Assembly (NCBI RefSeq): GCF_002101705.1
Contig: NZ_LQPC01000047.1
Coordinates: 124,001 to 188,000 of the forward strand
Direction: 5' to 3'
Length of the DNA stretch: 64,000 bases
Origin: Mycolicibacterium iranicum
GTDB lineage: Bacteria > Actinomycetota > Actinomycetes > Mycobacteriales > Mycobacteriaceae
Shown here: one piece after another, positions 36,711-45,280 of the stretch
Position numbering within the stretch: the stretch's first letter is position 1
How the letters are laid out: each line of letters starts with the position of its first letter
Notes under the pieces: model-generated
The model's database searches: none
What the model saw: the letters and a program-made list of their open reading frames with translations, nothing else
What the model was told of the DNA's origin: nothing
Position numbers and translations under genes: made by a program

Positions 36711-37142
36711 TCAGCAGTAGAGCCGCTCGAATTCCTTGATGGACTTGTCGATGTCGCCTTTGACCGCGCGCGCGGCCGCGGCGCCGATGGGTCCGAACAG
36801 GGGAGCGCCGCCGAGATCCATCCGCACCGTGAAGGTGCAACCGTCGCCGGTCGAGGCCACTTTCATCGTGAGCTTGTAGCGGGTTCCCCCCACGCCCTCG
36901 CCGCTGACCGCCAGCGCCGACGGTGGATCGAACTCCTTGACAGTCCAGGTGACGCGGTTACGCATCCCCTTGGCACCCGCAACCCCGACGATCGTCGTCC
37001 CCACCGTGATCTCGTCGGGCAACTCGGAGCGCCACCCCTGATGCATGGTCAGCCAGTCGCCCATCGACGACAGGTCCGACACATGCGTCCACGCCTGCTC
37101 GGCTGACAGCGGAAGCGAGCGGGACAGCTCCAGTTTGGCCAT
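36711..37142 (-). CDS. SRPBCC/polyketide-cyclase-like protein
   Basis: The 143-residue START-like fold protein begins MAKLELSRSLPLSAEQAW, with WTVKEFDPPSALAVSG in the middle and a long C-terminal helix. Similar mycobacterial proteins (Rv0910 group) have been called toxins in a TA pair, but no antitoxin gene is next to it, so I do not use that name. It is 9 bases downstream of sirR on the same strand, and its stop is 4 bases from the convergent HXXEE gene. Confidence 0.78.
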   Translation of the reverse strand: MAKLELSRSLPLSAEQAWTHVSDLSSMGDWLTMHQGWRSELPDEITVGTTIVGVAGAKGMRNRVTWTVKEFDPPSALAVSGEGVGGTRYKLTMKVASTGDGCTFTVRMDLGGAPLFGPIGAAAARAVKGDIDKSIKEFERLYC

Positions 37143-37151
37143 GGTGCCTTC

Positions 37152-37868
37152 CTATGCGATGACCCAGATTGCCTGTGCAGCAGGGCTGCCCAGGTCGACA
37201 GTGGTCTCGTCGCCGGGTTCTTCGATGGCAACGGAGATCATCCCGGCAAAGTCGCGGCGGGCGACGACACGCAGCCGGGAGTCGAGGCTGATCCCGACGG
37301 AGTCGAAATATCTGAGCATCTCGGGATCTGCGTCTGAGATGCGCGCGACAGTGCCCGCCTCGCCGTCCTGGCAGGCCGACAGCTGTCGAGCGGGGGGCGT
37401 CGGAACTTTGCCGTCCGCTGCGGGGATCGGGTCACCGTGCGGATCGCGTGTCGGGTAGCCCAACTTCGCGTCGATGCGGTCGAGCATTCGGTCAGAGACC
37501 GCGTGCTCCAGAATCTCGGCCTCGTCGTGAACCTCGTCCCAGCCGTAACCCAGCTCGTTGACGAGGAATGTCTCCATCAGCCGGTGCCTGCGCACCATGG
37601 CCAGCGCGGCGCGCCGGCCTGCGTCGGTGAGTGTCACCGCGCCGTACTTCTCGTGGTCGACGAGACCTTGATCGGCAAGCTTGCGTATCGACTCCGACGC
37701 GGTGCTGGCCGAGACTCCGATGCGGTCGGCCAGCATCTTCGTGCTGACCTTCTCCCGCGACCATTCCTGCGCGGTCCAGATGACCTTCAGGTAGTCCTGG
37801 GCGACCGTCGACAGATCGGTGGGTCTGGCGGGGTCGGCGGTGTTGTCCGGGCTGCCGTCGGGGGTCAC
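37152..37868 (-). CDS. sirR: DtxR/MntR-family metal-dependent regulator (SirR)
   Basis: The 238-residue protein has an N-terminal winged helix (LKVIWTAQEWSREKVST, RIGVSASTASESIRKLADQGLV, split around residues 25-70), the metal/dimer domain with RRHRLMETFLVNELG, HDEAEILEHAVS, and a C-terminal FeoA-like SH3 domain (RVVARRDFAGMISVAI). It matches Rv2788, probably a manganese or iron sensor. GTG 37868 is preceded by a TAAACT box. It is divergent from ribF. Confidence 0.88.
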   Translation of the reverse strand: MTPDGSPDNTADPARPTDLSTVAQDYLKVIWTAQEWSREKVSTKMLADRIGVSASTASESIRKLADQGLVDHEKYGAVTLTDAGRRAALAMVRRHRLMETFLVNELGYGWDEVHDEAEILEHAVSDRMLDRIDAKLGYPTRDPHGDPIPAADGKVPTPPARQLSACQDGEAGTVARISDADPEMLRYFDSVGISLDSRLRVVARRDFAGMISVAIEEPGDETTVDLGSPAAQAIWVIA

Positions 37869-37876
37869 GACATTGA

Positions 37877-37882
37877 AGTTTA
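37877..37882 (-). promoter_or_regulatory. -10 element (TAAACT) of sirR
   Basis: Read on the minus strand, the box lies 8 bases before GTG 37868. It overlaps a gcctaaactt stretch that could be half of a DtxR-family operator, allowing autoregulation. Confidence 0.4.
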
Positions 37883-37948
37883 GGCAATCATCACCTGATC
37901 CGTTGGTGTCGCTCGGCTGCGATTTGGGCCGAAGTGGCTAGCGGGTCG

Positions 37949-37954
37949 TAGGCT
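37949..37954 (+). promoter_or_regulatory. -10 element (TAGGCT) of ribF
   Basis: Exactly 6 bases separate the TANNNT box from GTG 37961, the geometry of a leaderless transcript. It decides the start codon. Confidence 0.6.
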
Positions 37955-37960
37955 AACGGC

Positions 37961-38935
37961 GTGCAGCGCTGGCGGGGGCAGGACGAAATCCCCACAGACT
38001 GGGGTCGATGCGTCGTCACCATCGGTGTGTTCGACGGCGTCCATCGTGGGCATCAGGAACTGATCAGTCGCGCCGTGAAGGCGGGCCGTTCGCGCGGTGT
38101 ACCGACGGTGCTCATGACGTTCGACCCCCATCCGATGGAGGTCGTCTTCCCGGGGAGCCATCCTGCGCAACTGACCACATTGACCCGGCGAGCCGAGCTG
38201 GTCGAGGAGATGGGCATCGACGTTTTCCTCGTCGTGCCTTTTACCGCGGACTTCATGAAGCTCACGCCCGAGCGCTATATCCACGAGCTGCTCGTCGAGC
38301 GGCTCCACGTCGTCGAGGTCGTGGTCGGCGACAACTTCACGTTCGGCAAGAAGGCCGCCGGAAACGTCGACCTGTTGCGCAAGGCCGGCGACCGGTTCGG
38401 TTTCGCGGTGGACTCCCTCTCGCTGGTGGCAGAACACCACCGCGACGAGACGGTGACGTTCTCGTCGACCTACATCCGCTCCTGTGTCGACGCTGGCGAC
38501 ATGGTGGCCGCCGCCGAGGCGCTGGGGCGGCCGCACCGCGTCGAAGGGGTGGTGGTGCGGGGCGATGGTCGCGGCAGAGATCTGGGCTACCCGACCGCCA
38601 ACGTCGCACCGCCGATGTACTCGGCCATCCCAGCCGACGGCGTCTACGCAGCCTGGTTCACCGTCCTCGGGCACGGGCCCGTGGTCGGCACCGTCATTCC
38701 GGGTGAGCGCTATCAGGCCGCGGTGTCCGTCGGCACCAATCCGACCTTTTCCGGGCGCACTCGAACGGTCGAGGCGTTCGTACTCGACACCGATGCGGAT
38801 TTGTACGGCCAGCACGTCGCCGTCGACTTCGTCGCGCGGTTGCGCGGCCAGGAGAAGTTCGACTCGGTGGCCGACCTGGTGACGGCGATGGGCACCGACA
38901 CCGACCGGGCACGCACCATCCTGTCGGCTCACTAG
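37961..38935 (+). CDS. ribF: Bifunctional riboflavin kinase/FAD synthetase
   Basis: The 324-residue enzyme makes FMN and then FAD. The N-terminal FAD synthetase domain has IGVFDGVHRGHQ (HxGH nucleotidyltransferase motif), LMTFDPHPM, and FSSTYIRSCV. The C-terminal kinase domain has the GYPTANVAPP motif near residue 207 and YQAAVSVGTNPTF. GTG 37961 starts directly at the conserved WRGQDEIP segment. It precedes rpsO, as in other mycobacteria. Confidence 0.95.
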   Translation: MQRWRGQDEIPTDWGRCVVTIGVFDGVHRGHQELISRAVKAGRSRGVPTVLMTFDPHPMEVVFPGSHPAQLTTLTRRAELVEEMGIDVFLVVPFTADFMKLTPERYIHELLVERLHVVEVVVGDNFTFGKKAAGNVDLLRKAGDRFGFAVDSLSLVAEHHRDETVTFSSTYIRSCVDAGDMVAAAEALGRPHRVEGVVVRGDGRGRDLGYPTANVAPPMYSAIPADGVYAAWFTVLGHGPVVGTVIPGERYQAAVSVGTNPTFSGRTRTVEAFVLDTDADLYGQHVAVDFVARLRGQEKFDSVADLVTAMGTDTDRARTILSAH

Positions 38936-38975
38936 CTGGGCTTTCGTCGATTGGCGGCCGTCGTGGGCGCGCTGC

Positions 38976-38981
38976 TAGACT
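38976..38981 (+). promoter_or_regulatory. Extended -10 element (TGCTAGACT) of rpsO
   Basis: TAGACT with an upstream TG gives a likely start near 38988 and an rpsO leader of about 90 bases. The leader holds a small hairpin (cgggattaaccccg, about 39031-39044) where S15 could bind its own mRNA, as in other bacteria; this last point is inference. Confidence 0.5.
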
Positions 38982-39076
38982 CCCTGCCGACCTGAGACGT
39001 GCTGCAGTTCGCGGTGGCCGTGCTCTTTCTCGGGATTAACCCCGATGTTCGCGGACCGAATTGATGGAGTTGTTTC

Positions 39077-39346
39077 GTGGCGCTCTCGACCGAGCAGAAG
39101 AAAGACATCCTGGGCCAGTACGGCCTGCATGACACCGACACCGGTTCCCCGGAGGCGCAGGTCGCGCTGCTGACCAAGCGGATCTCCGATCTCACCGAGC
39201 ACCTCAAGCAGCACAAGCACGATCACCACTCGCGTCGCGGGCTGCTGCTGCTGGTCGGCCGTCGTCGCCGGCTGCTGAAGTACGTCGCCCAGGTCGACGT
39301 CGAGCGGTACCGCTCGCTGATCGAGCGCCTCGGCCTGCGCCGCTGA
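39077..39346 (+). CDS. rpsO: 30S ribosomal protein S15
   Basis: The 89-residue S15 includes the conserved GSPEAQVALLTKRI and HKHDHHSRRGLLLLVGRRRRLLKYV segments that bind 16S rRNA. Length is exactly that of bacterial S15. The GTG start has a ggag stretch nearby. gpsI follows, the widespread rpsO-pnp order. Confidence 0.98.
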   Translation: MALSTEQKKDILGQYGLHDTDTGSPEAQVALLTKRISDLTEHLKQHKHDHHSRRGLLLLVGRRRRLLKYVAQVDVERYRSLIERLGLRR

Positions 39347-39722
39347 CACTGGCCGCTTCCCACGCGGACGACGGCCGTGCAGGCGCGGTGTGCGTCGACG
39401 ACGTCGCCTGATCTCGGCGGCCACCACGATTAGGGATTCCGGAGGTTCCGGGATGTAACATGGGTGCGTTCTCCTGCCCCATGGCACGAACACACCTGGG
39501 TGCGGTCCTCGCAGACCCGCGTGCACCGTTCCCGCGTGACAAGACACGAACCGCCCGATCGCGCGGTCTTCGGTAGTGGCTGTCGGAGGAATCCCTCCGG
39601 CCGCTTCGATCGACGGCCGTCGACGCATCCGGGCGACTTCCCGGGTCACCCCCGGGGTGTCCGCAATAGCGAGCGTGATCACGCAAAACCGTAGATGACC
39701 CAGAGAGGCCGTACGGACATCC
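39347..39722 (+). promoter_or_regulatory. rpsO-gpsI intergenic region with possible gpsI promoter
   Basis: The 376 bases hold no convincing gene. A TAACAT box at 39456-39461 could start a gpsI transcript near 39468, with a leader of about 255 bases. Several short GC-rich inverted repeats are present, compatible with the structured, autoregulated pnp leaders of other bacteria. No known riboswitch was recognised. Confidence 0.35.
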
Positions 39723-41990
39723 ATGTCTGTAGTTGAAATTGAAGACGGCGTGTACGAATCCACCGCCGTGATCGACAACGGGAGCTTCGGCACCCGCACC
39801 ATCCGTTTCGAGGCGGGCCGGTTGGCCCAGCAGGCCGCCGGCTCCGTCGTCGCCTACCTCGACGACGAGACCATGTTGCTGAGCGCGACCACCGCCAGCA
39901 AGCAGCCCAAAGAGCACTTCGACTTCTTCCCGCTGACGATCGACGTCGAAGAGCGGATGTACGCCGCGGGCCGCATCCCCGGATCGTTCTTCCGCCGCGA
40001 GGGACGTCCCTCCACCGACGCGATCCTGACGTGCCGCCTGATCGACCGGCCGCTGCGCCCGTCGTTCGTCAGCGGCTTGCGTAACGAGATCCAGGTCGTC
40101 GTGACGGTGCTGAGCCTGGACCCCAAGGATCTGTACGACGTGCTCGCCATCAACGCGGCGTCGGCGTCCACCCAGATCTCGGGTCTGCCGTTCTCCGGCC
40201 CGGTCGGCGGCGTGCGCGTCGCTCTCGTTGAGGGCCAGTGGGTCGCGTTCCCCACCGTGGAGCAGCTGGAGAAGGCCGTGTTCGACATGGTCGTCGCCGG
40301 GCGCAAAGTAGAGACCGCCGGAAAAGAAGATGTCGCGATCATGATGGTCGAGGCCGAGGCCACCGAGAACGTCATCGAGCTCGTCGCCGGTGGCGCGGGC
40401 GCCCCGACCGAAACCGTCGTGGCCGAAGGCCTTGAGGCCGCCAAGCCGTTCATCTCGGTGCTGTGCGACGCCCAGGCCGAGCTGGCCGGCGCCGCGGGTA
40501 AAGCGACCGCCGAGTACCCGTTGTTTCCGGACTACGCCGAGGACGTCTACTACTCCGTCGCGTCGGTGGCGACCGAGGCGCTCTCGCAGGCGCTCACCAT
40601 CCCCGGCAAGGAAGAGCGCAACGACCGCACCGACGAGATCAAGGTCGAGGTGCTCCAGCGTCTTGCCGAGCAGTACGCCGGCCGTGAGAAGGAGATCGGC
40701 GCCGCCTACCGGTCGCTGACCAAAAAGCTTGTGCGCCAGCGCATCCTGACCGACCACTTCCGTATCGACGGACGCGGTGTCACCGACATCCGCGCGCTTT
40801 CCGCCGAGGTCGCGGTGATCCCGCGTGCGCACGGCAGCGCGCTGTTCGAGCGTGGCGAGACCCAGATCATGGGCGTCACCACCCTCGACATGGTCAAGAT
40901 GGCCCAGCAGATCGACTCGCTCGGGCCGGAGACGTCCAAGCGCTACATGCACCACTACAACTTCCCGCCGTACTCGACGGGTGAGACGGGCCGCGTCGGT
41001 TCGCCGAAGCGCCGCGAGATCGGCCACGGCGCGCTCGCCGAGCGCGCGCTGGTGCCCGTGCTGCCCAGCGTCGAAGAGTTCCCGTACGCAATCCGTCAGG
41101 TGTCGGAAGCATTGGGCTCCAACGGTTCCACGTCGATGGGCTCGGTGTGCGCGTCGACCCTGTCGCTGCTGAACGCCGGTGTGCCGCTCAAGGCGCCCGT
41201 CGCCGGTATCGCGATGGGCCTGGTGTCCGACGACGTCGAAGTCGATGGCAAGGTCGAGCGCCGCTTCGTCACGTTAACCGACATCCTCGGCGCCGAAGAT
41301 GCCTTCGGCGACATGGACTTCAAATGCGCGGGCACCAAGGACTTCGTCACCGCCCTGCAGTTGGACACCAAGCTCGACGGCATTCCGTCGCAGGTTCTGG
41401 CGGGTGCACTCAGCCAGGCCAAGGACGCCCGTCTGACCATCCTCGAAGTGATGGCCGAGGCGATCGACGCCCCCGACGAGATGAGCCCGTACGCACCGCG
41501 GATCACCACGATCAAGGTTCCGGTCGACAAGATCGGCGAGGTCATCGGGCCCAAGGGCAAGATGATCAACTCGATCACCGAGGAGACCGGCGCGTCGATC
41601 TCCATCGAGGACGACGGCACCGTGTTCGTCGGCGCGTCCAACGGCGAAGCGGCGCAGGCGGCGATCGACAAGATCAACGCGATCGCGAACCCGCAGCTGC
41701 CCAAGGTCGGCGAGCGTTTCCTCGGCACGGTCGTGAAGACCACCGACTTCGGAGCTTTCGTTTCCCTGCTGCCCGGCCGTGACGGGCTGGTGCACATCTC
41801 CAAGCTCGGCCGCGGCAAGCGGATCAACAAGGTCGAAGACGTCGTCAAGGTCGGCGACAAGCTGCGCGTCGAGATCGCCGATATCGACAACCGCGGCAAG
41901 ATCTCGCTGGTCCTGGTCGCCGAAGACGACTCGGCGTCCGAGACAACCGCTGACGCACCGGTTGATGCAGCAGCGACCTCCAGCAGCTAG
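39723..41990 (+). CDS. gpsI: Polyribonucleotide nucleotidyltransferase (PNPase)
   Basis: The 755-residue phosphorolytic 3'-5' exoribonuclease has two RNase PH-like domains (first with FFPLTIDVEERMYAAGRIPGSF, split; second with HGSALFERGETQIMGV and STSMGSVC), a helical linker, a KH domain with VIGPKGKMINSITEETG, and a C-terminal S1 domain (LGTVVKTTDFGAFVSLLPG). Length and sequence match mycobacterial GpsI. The end overlaps the pepR start by 26 bases. Confidence 0.98.
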   Translation: MSVVEIEDGVYESTAVIDNGSFGTRTIRFEAGRLAQQAAGSVVAYLDDETMLLSATTASKQPKEHFDFFPLTIDVEERMYAAGRIPGSFFRREGRPSTDAILTCRLIDRPLRPSFVSGLRNEIQVVVTVLSLDPKDLYDVLAINAASASTQISGLPFSGPVGGVRVALVEGQWVAFPTVEQLEKAVFDMVVAGRKVETAGKEDVAIMMVEAEATENVIELVAGGAGAPTETVVAEGLEAAKPFISVLCDAQAELAGAAGKATAEYPLFPDYAEDVYYSVASVATEALSQALTIPGKEERNDRTDEIKVEVLQRLAEQYAGREKEIGAAYRSLTKKLVRQRILTDHFRIDGRGVTDIRALSAEVAVIPRAHGSALFERGETQIMGVTTLDMVKMAQQIDSLGPETSKRYMHHYNFPPYSTGETGRVGSPKRREIGHGALAERALVPVLPSVEEFPYAIRQVSEALGSNGSTSMGSVCASTLSLLNAGVPLKAPVAGIAMGLVSDDVEVDGKVERRFVTLTDILGAEDAFGDMDFKCAGTKDFVTALQLDTKLDGIPSQVLAGALSQAKDARLTILEVMAEAIDAPDEMSPYAPRITTIKVPVDKIGEVIGPKGKMINSITEETGASISIEDDGTVFVGASNGEAAQAAIDKINAIANPQLPKVGERFLGTVVKTTDFGAFVSLLPGRDGLVHISKLGRGKRINKVEDVVKVGDKLRVEIADIDNRGKISLVLVAEDDSASETTADAPVDAAATSSS

Positions 41991-43320
41991 CACGGGCGCG
42001 CTCCGTTGCGGACGTCGCTCCGGCGATACCGACAAGTCCGCGGCGGTGCGCCGCACCCAATTACCCGGTGGCCTGCGTGTGGTTACCGAACACATCCCGT
42101 CCGTGCATTCGGCGTCGGTCGGTGTGTGGGTCAACGTCGGCTCGAGAGATGAAGGCCGAAGCGTGGCCGGCGCTGCGCACTTCCTCGAGCACCTGCTGTT
42201 CAAGTCGACCCCGACGCGCTCCGCGGTGCAGATCGCGCAGGCCGTTGACGCAGTCGGCGGGGAGCTGAACGCCTTCACCGCGCGGGAGCACACCTGCTAT
42301 TACGCGCATGTGCTCGACTCGGATCTGGCACTGGCCGTCGACCTGGTCGCCGACGTGGTGTTGAACGGTCGCTGTGCCGCCGAGGACGTCGAGGTCGAGC
42401 GCGACGTGGTGCTCGAAGAGATCGCCATGCGCGATGACGATCCCGAAGACACGCTCGGTGACGTCTTCCTTTCGGCGATGTTCGGTGATCACCCGGTAGG
42501 CCGTCCGGTGATCGGCAGCGTCGATTCGATCTCTGCGATGACCCGCGCACAACTTCATTCGTTCCATCTGCGCCGCTACACGCCTGACCGGATGGTGGTG
42601 GCCGTGGCGGGAAACATCCAGCACGATGAAGTCGTCGCGCTGGTCCGCGAGCACTTCGGTGCGCGGCTGGTGCGCGGGCGCGCACCAGTGGCTCCACGCA
42701 AGGGTGCCGGACGGGTCACCGGTCGGCCGACACTGCAGCTGGTCAACAGGGACGGCGAGCAGACCCACCTGTCGCTGGGGGTTCGGACCCCGGGGCGGCA
42801 CTGGGATCACCGGTGGGCGTTGTCGGTGCTCAACACCGCTTTGGGAGGCGGGCTGAGTTCGCGCCTCTTCCAACAGATTCGAGAAACCAGGGGACTGGCC
42901 TACTCGGTGTACTCGACGGTCGACACCTTCGCCGACAGCGGCGCGTTGTCCATCTACGCCGGATGTCTGCCCGAGCGTTTCGACGAGGTGGTTCGCGTGA
43001 CCACCGACGTGTTGGCCGAGGTGGCGCGCGACGGCATCACGGCCGACGAGTGCCGTATCGCGAAGGGTTCACTGCGGGGCGGATTGGTTCTGGGACTGGA
43101 GGATTCGGGTTCCCGGATGAACCGCATCGGGCGCAGCGAGCTCAACTACGGAGAGCATCGGACGATCGCCCAGACCCTGTCGAAAATCGAGAGTGTGACG
43201 CTCGAAGAGGTCAACGCGGTGGCCAGGCAACTGCTCGCCAAGCCGTTCGGGGCGGCGGTGCTGGGGCCGGTGCGCGGGAAGCGCTCGCTGCCGAGGGCCC
43301 TGCAGACCATCGCTGGTTGA
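41965..43320 (+). CDS. pepR: M16-family zinc metalloprotease
   Basis: From ATG 41965 the product is about 451 residues. It has the inverted zinc motif HFLEH (in AAHFLEHLLFK) with the distal Glu in VLEEIAMRDDDPED, and the C-terminal M16 domain with TALGGGLSSRLFQQIRETRGLAYSV. It is the mycobacterial PepR (Rv2782c) and lies directly after gpsI, a conserved pair. Start choice is uncertain because no strong ribosome site is visible; translation may depend on gpsI. Confidence 0.93.
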   Translation: MQQRPPAASTGALRCGRRSGDTDKSAAVRRTQLPGGLRVVTEHIPSVHSASVGVWVNVGSRDEGRSVAGAAHFLEHLLFKSTPTRSAVQIAQAVDAVGGELNAFTAREHTCYYAHVLDSDLALAVDLVADVVLNGRCAAEDVEVERDVVLEEIAMRDDDPEDTLGDVFLSAMFGDHPVGRPVIGSVDSISAMTRAQLHSFHLRRYTPDRMVVAVAGNIQHDEVVALVREHFGARLVRGRAPVAPRKGAGRVTGRPTLQLVNRDGEQTHLSLGVRTPGRHWDHRWALSVLNTALGGGLSSRLFQQIRETRGLAYSVYSTVDTFADSGALSIYAGCLPERFDEVVRVTTDVLAEVARDGITADECRIAKGSLRGGLVLGLEDSGSRMNRIGRSELNYGEHRTIAQTLSKIESVTLEEVNAVARQLLAKPFGAAVLGPVRGKRSLPRALQTIAG

Positions 43321-43324
43321 CCGG

Positions 43325-43330
43325 TAGCCT
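43325..43330 (+). promoter_or_regulatory. -10 element (TAGCCT) of the beta-lactamase gene
   Basis: The TANNNT box is 8 bases before ATG 43339 and overlaps the first bases after the pepR stop. ggaagg between them may act as a ribosome site on read-through mRNA. Confidence 0.45.
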
Positions 43331-43338
43331 GGAAGGCG

Positions 43339-44238
43339 ATGACGGAACTTTCCCGACGGCATGTGTTGTTCGGTGGGCTGTCTCTGTTCGCGCTGACTGC
43401 GTGTTCGTCGCAGACCGTACTCGCCGACCCAGCTGAACCGCTGCCTCCGGTCGAGGAGCGGATCGAGGCGCTGGCGAAGCGACACAACGCCCAAATCGGC
43501 CTGTATACAGTCAATCTCGACAGCGAGGAGAGTCTCGGCTACCGCGACACCGAGGTGTTCGCGATGTGCTCGACCTTCAAAGCGTATGCCGCCGCGGCGG
43601 TGCTGCAGCGGGCGCAGCAGGGCCGTCTCGCGCTCAGCGATACGGTGCCGATCGAGCCTGCCGACATCCGCCCGCACTCGCCGGTGACCGAACCGCGGGT
43701 GGGGACGGCGATGACGCTGGCCGAGCTGTGTCAGGCTGCGCTGCAGCAGAGTGACAATGCCGCGGCAAACGGTCTGTTACGAGCTCTGGGCGGGCCCCCT
43801 GCGATCACCGAGTTCGCGCGCAGCATCGGCGACGACCGAAGCAGGCTGGATCGCTGGGAGGTGGAGCTGAACTCCGCCGTGCCAGGCGATCCACGCGACA
43901 CCAGCACGCCTCGGGCGCTGGGGGCTGGTTACCGAGCGATCCTCACCGGCGACGTACTGCAGCCCGCGGGCCGCCAGCAGCTCGTGGATTGGATGCTCGG
44001 CAATCAGACGTCGAGCATGCGCGCGGGCTTGCCCGCGGGGTATACCAGCGCGGACAAGACGGGCAGCGGCGACTACGGGACAACGAACGATGTCGGTGTC
44101 GTCTACGGTCCGGCCGGGCAGCGGATGCTGCTGGCATTCATGACGCGGTCAGCGGTCGACGATCCGGACGCGGCCAGCCTGCGCCCGCTGATCGGCGAAC
44201 TGGCCACGCTGGTGATGGCGGAGCTGGACGGGCGCTAG
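43339..44238 (+). CDS. Class A beta-lactamase, Tat-type lipoprotein
   Basis: The 299-residue serine beta-lactamase has the nucleophile in CSTFK (preceded by cysteine, as in BlaC), SDN loop in QQSDNAAAN, Glu166-type residue in WEVELNS, and KTGSG. All catalytic residues are present; unlike M. tuberculosis BlaC it has SDN rather than SDG. The N-terminus has RR (SRRHVLF), a hydrophobic stretch and lipobox LTAC, so Tat export and lipidation are likely. It sits between pepR and the ald region. Its stop overlaps that of the DUF4334 gene. Confidence 0.93.
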   Translation: MTELSRRHVLFGGLSLFALTACSSQTVLADPAEPLPPVEERIEALAKRHNAQIGLYTVNLDSEESLGYRDTEVFAMCSTFKAYAAAAVLQRAQQGRLALSDTVPIEPADIRPHSPVTEPRVGTAMTLAELCQAALQQSDNAAANGLLRALGGPPAITEFARSIGDDRSRLDRWEVELNSAVPGDPRDTSTPRALGAGYRAILTGDVLQPAGRQQLVDWMLGNQTSSMRAGLPAGYTSADKTGSGDYGTTNDVGVVYGPAGQRMLLAFMTRSAVDDPDAASLRPLIGELATLVMAELDGR

Positions 44239-44804
44239 ACCAGCCGCAGCGAATTGTCGCGTTGCAGCACAAAGAAATACGGCGCCTTGATGCCGCGGAG
44301 GTCCATCGCACCGATGACTGCCTCTGATCCCGCGGTGTCGTCGGCCAAGCGGAACACGTCGTTGATCGGTAACTGGTCGTAGATCATGGTTGCGGTGTCC
44401 ACGCCGCGGTAGCGGGTTGTGCGCAGGCGTGCCTTCGGTCCGCGAGCCTTCAGGGCGGGCCTGAGTGCGGCGATGGTGCCCGAGAAGTTCTGATTCTTCA
44501 GCGCAGGGATCTTGGTGGCCACACCCAGCCCGGCGAATGCGAGTAGAGGGTTCAGGGCCCACAAGCCTGCGCCGTCGTTGGTGGGGAACAGCAGCGGATC
44601 CACCGATTCGCTGTTGCGGAAGTGCTTACCCCACCAGCCGCTGGCGGCGAGCATGCCGTCGAGCGGGTGATCGGTGGGGAGTTCGGCGCCGTGCCATGTG
44701 CCAAGCATGGACTCGGGCTCGACGGGCGGGCAGGAATCGAACAGCTCAAGGGCGTCGGCCGTGGTGGTGGGGACGTTGGGGAGGACGTCGGTGAGCGCAA
44801 GCAT
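44235..44804 (-). CDS. GXWXG / DUF4334 domain protein
   Basis: The 189-residue protein has an N-terminal GXWXG motif (LGTWHGAELPTDHPLDG, near residue 35) and a C-terminal DUF4334 domain (RGVDTATMIYDQLPINDVFR, GIKAPYFFVL). Function unknown. ATG 44804 is chosen because TAAACT lies 7 bases upstream; a GTG at 44825 would sit inside the palindrome that probably controls it. It is divergent from the SEC-C gene. Confidence 0.82.
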   Translation of the reverse strand: MLALTDVLPNVPTTTADALELFDSCPPVEPESMLGTWHGAELPTDHPLDGMLAASGWWGKHFRNSESVDPLLFPTNDGAGLWALNPLLAFAGLGVATKIPALKNQNFSGTIAALRPALKARGPKARLRTTRYRGVDTATMIYDQLPINDVFRLADDTAGSEAVIGAMDLRGIKAPYFFVLQRDNSLRLV

Positions 44805-44811
44805 GCCCGCA

Positions 44812-44834
44812 AGTTTACTTGACACCTGTCAAGT
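44812..44834. promoter_or_regulatory. 18-bp palindrome and -10 box between DUF4334 and SEC-C genes
   Basis: Bases 44817-44834 form perfect 8-bp arms (ACTTGACA / TGTCAAGT) around two bases. On the minus strand TAAACT (44817-44812) abuts it and leads into ATG 44804. A repressor bound here would block the DUF4334 promoter and perhaps the divergent gene, whose ATG is 17 bases away. TetR-family proteins favour such sites; the regulator is not nearby. Confidence 0.7.
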
Positions 44835-44850
44835 CACAACACTGTGGGGC

Positions 44851-45225
44851 ATGCGCTCCGACGAACCTTGTCCCTGCGGCACCGGCCATCGGTTCGGCGT
44901 GTGCTGTCTGCCGCTGCTCGTCGGAGAACGCCAAGCCGAGACCGCTGAGGTGCTCATGCGCTCGCGCTACAGCGCGTATGTCGTCGGTGACTCTGAATAC
45001 CTGTGGCGGACATGGCATCCGCGGACACGCCCCGCCGACGTCGCGGAGTTCACGGTCACGTGGACGCGCCTGGAGGTCGTCCATTGCGTGGACGGTCGAC
45101 GTGGGGACGATTCAGGCGAGGTCGAATTTCGCGCCCACCACAGGGCGGGCGTGCTGCACGAACGGTCCAGGTTCGCCGTGCGTGGCGGACGCTGGTTTTA
45201 CGTCGACGGCGACCTGCTCGACTGA
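44851..45225 (+). CDS. YchJ-like SEC-C motif protein (UPF0225)
   Basis: The 124-residue protein begins with a SEC-C zinc motif, CPCGTGHRFGVCC (residues 7-19), followed by the UPF0225 domain (LMRSRYSAYVVGDSEYLWRTWHP and FRAHHRAGVLHERSRF). A zinc-bound small adaptor is likely; its role is not known. It starts 17 bases from a palindrome shared with the divergent DUF4334 gene and ends at a strong hairpin. Confidence 0.87.
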   Translation: MRSDEPCPCGTGHRFGVCCLPLLVGERQAETAEVLMRSRYSAYVVGDSEYLWRTWHPRTRPADVAEFTVTWTRLEVVHCVDGRRGDDSGEVEFRAHHRAGVLHERSRFAVRGGRWFYVDGDLLD

Positions 45226-45233
45226 GTCCTCAT

Positions 45234-45266
45234 CGCCCGGTCGGCGTCGTCGACACCGACCGGGCG
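45234..45266. terminator. Bidirectional intrinsic-like terminator hairpin
   Basis: An 11-bp perfect GC-rich stem (45234-45244 with 45256-45266) with an 11-base loop lies between the convergent SEC-C and ald genes. There is no T-run, as usual in mycobacteria. Confidence 0.75.
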
Positions 45267-45280
45267 AAAGAGGAAGGTTG

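Noticed and set aside
36711..37142. Toxin gene of a toxin-antitoxin pair (Rv0910-like)
   Set aside because: Only a general SRPBCC fold is seen and no antitoxin-like gene is adjacent; it follows sirR instead.
39347..39722. Riboswitch in the gpsI leader
   Set aside because: No known aptamer core could be recognised; only generic GC-rich inverted repeats.
39204..41027. 607-codon open frame antisense to gpsI and rpsO
   Set aside because: Shadow frame with Arg/Asp/His-rich composition and no family match; gpsI on the other strand is unambiguous.
44805..44825. Longer DUF4334 protein from GTG 44825
   Set aside because: That start lies inside the operator palindrome and upstream of the -10 box, so it would not be on the predicted mRNA.
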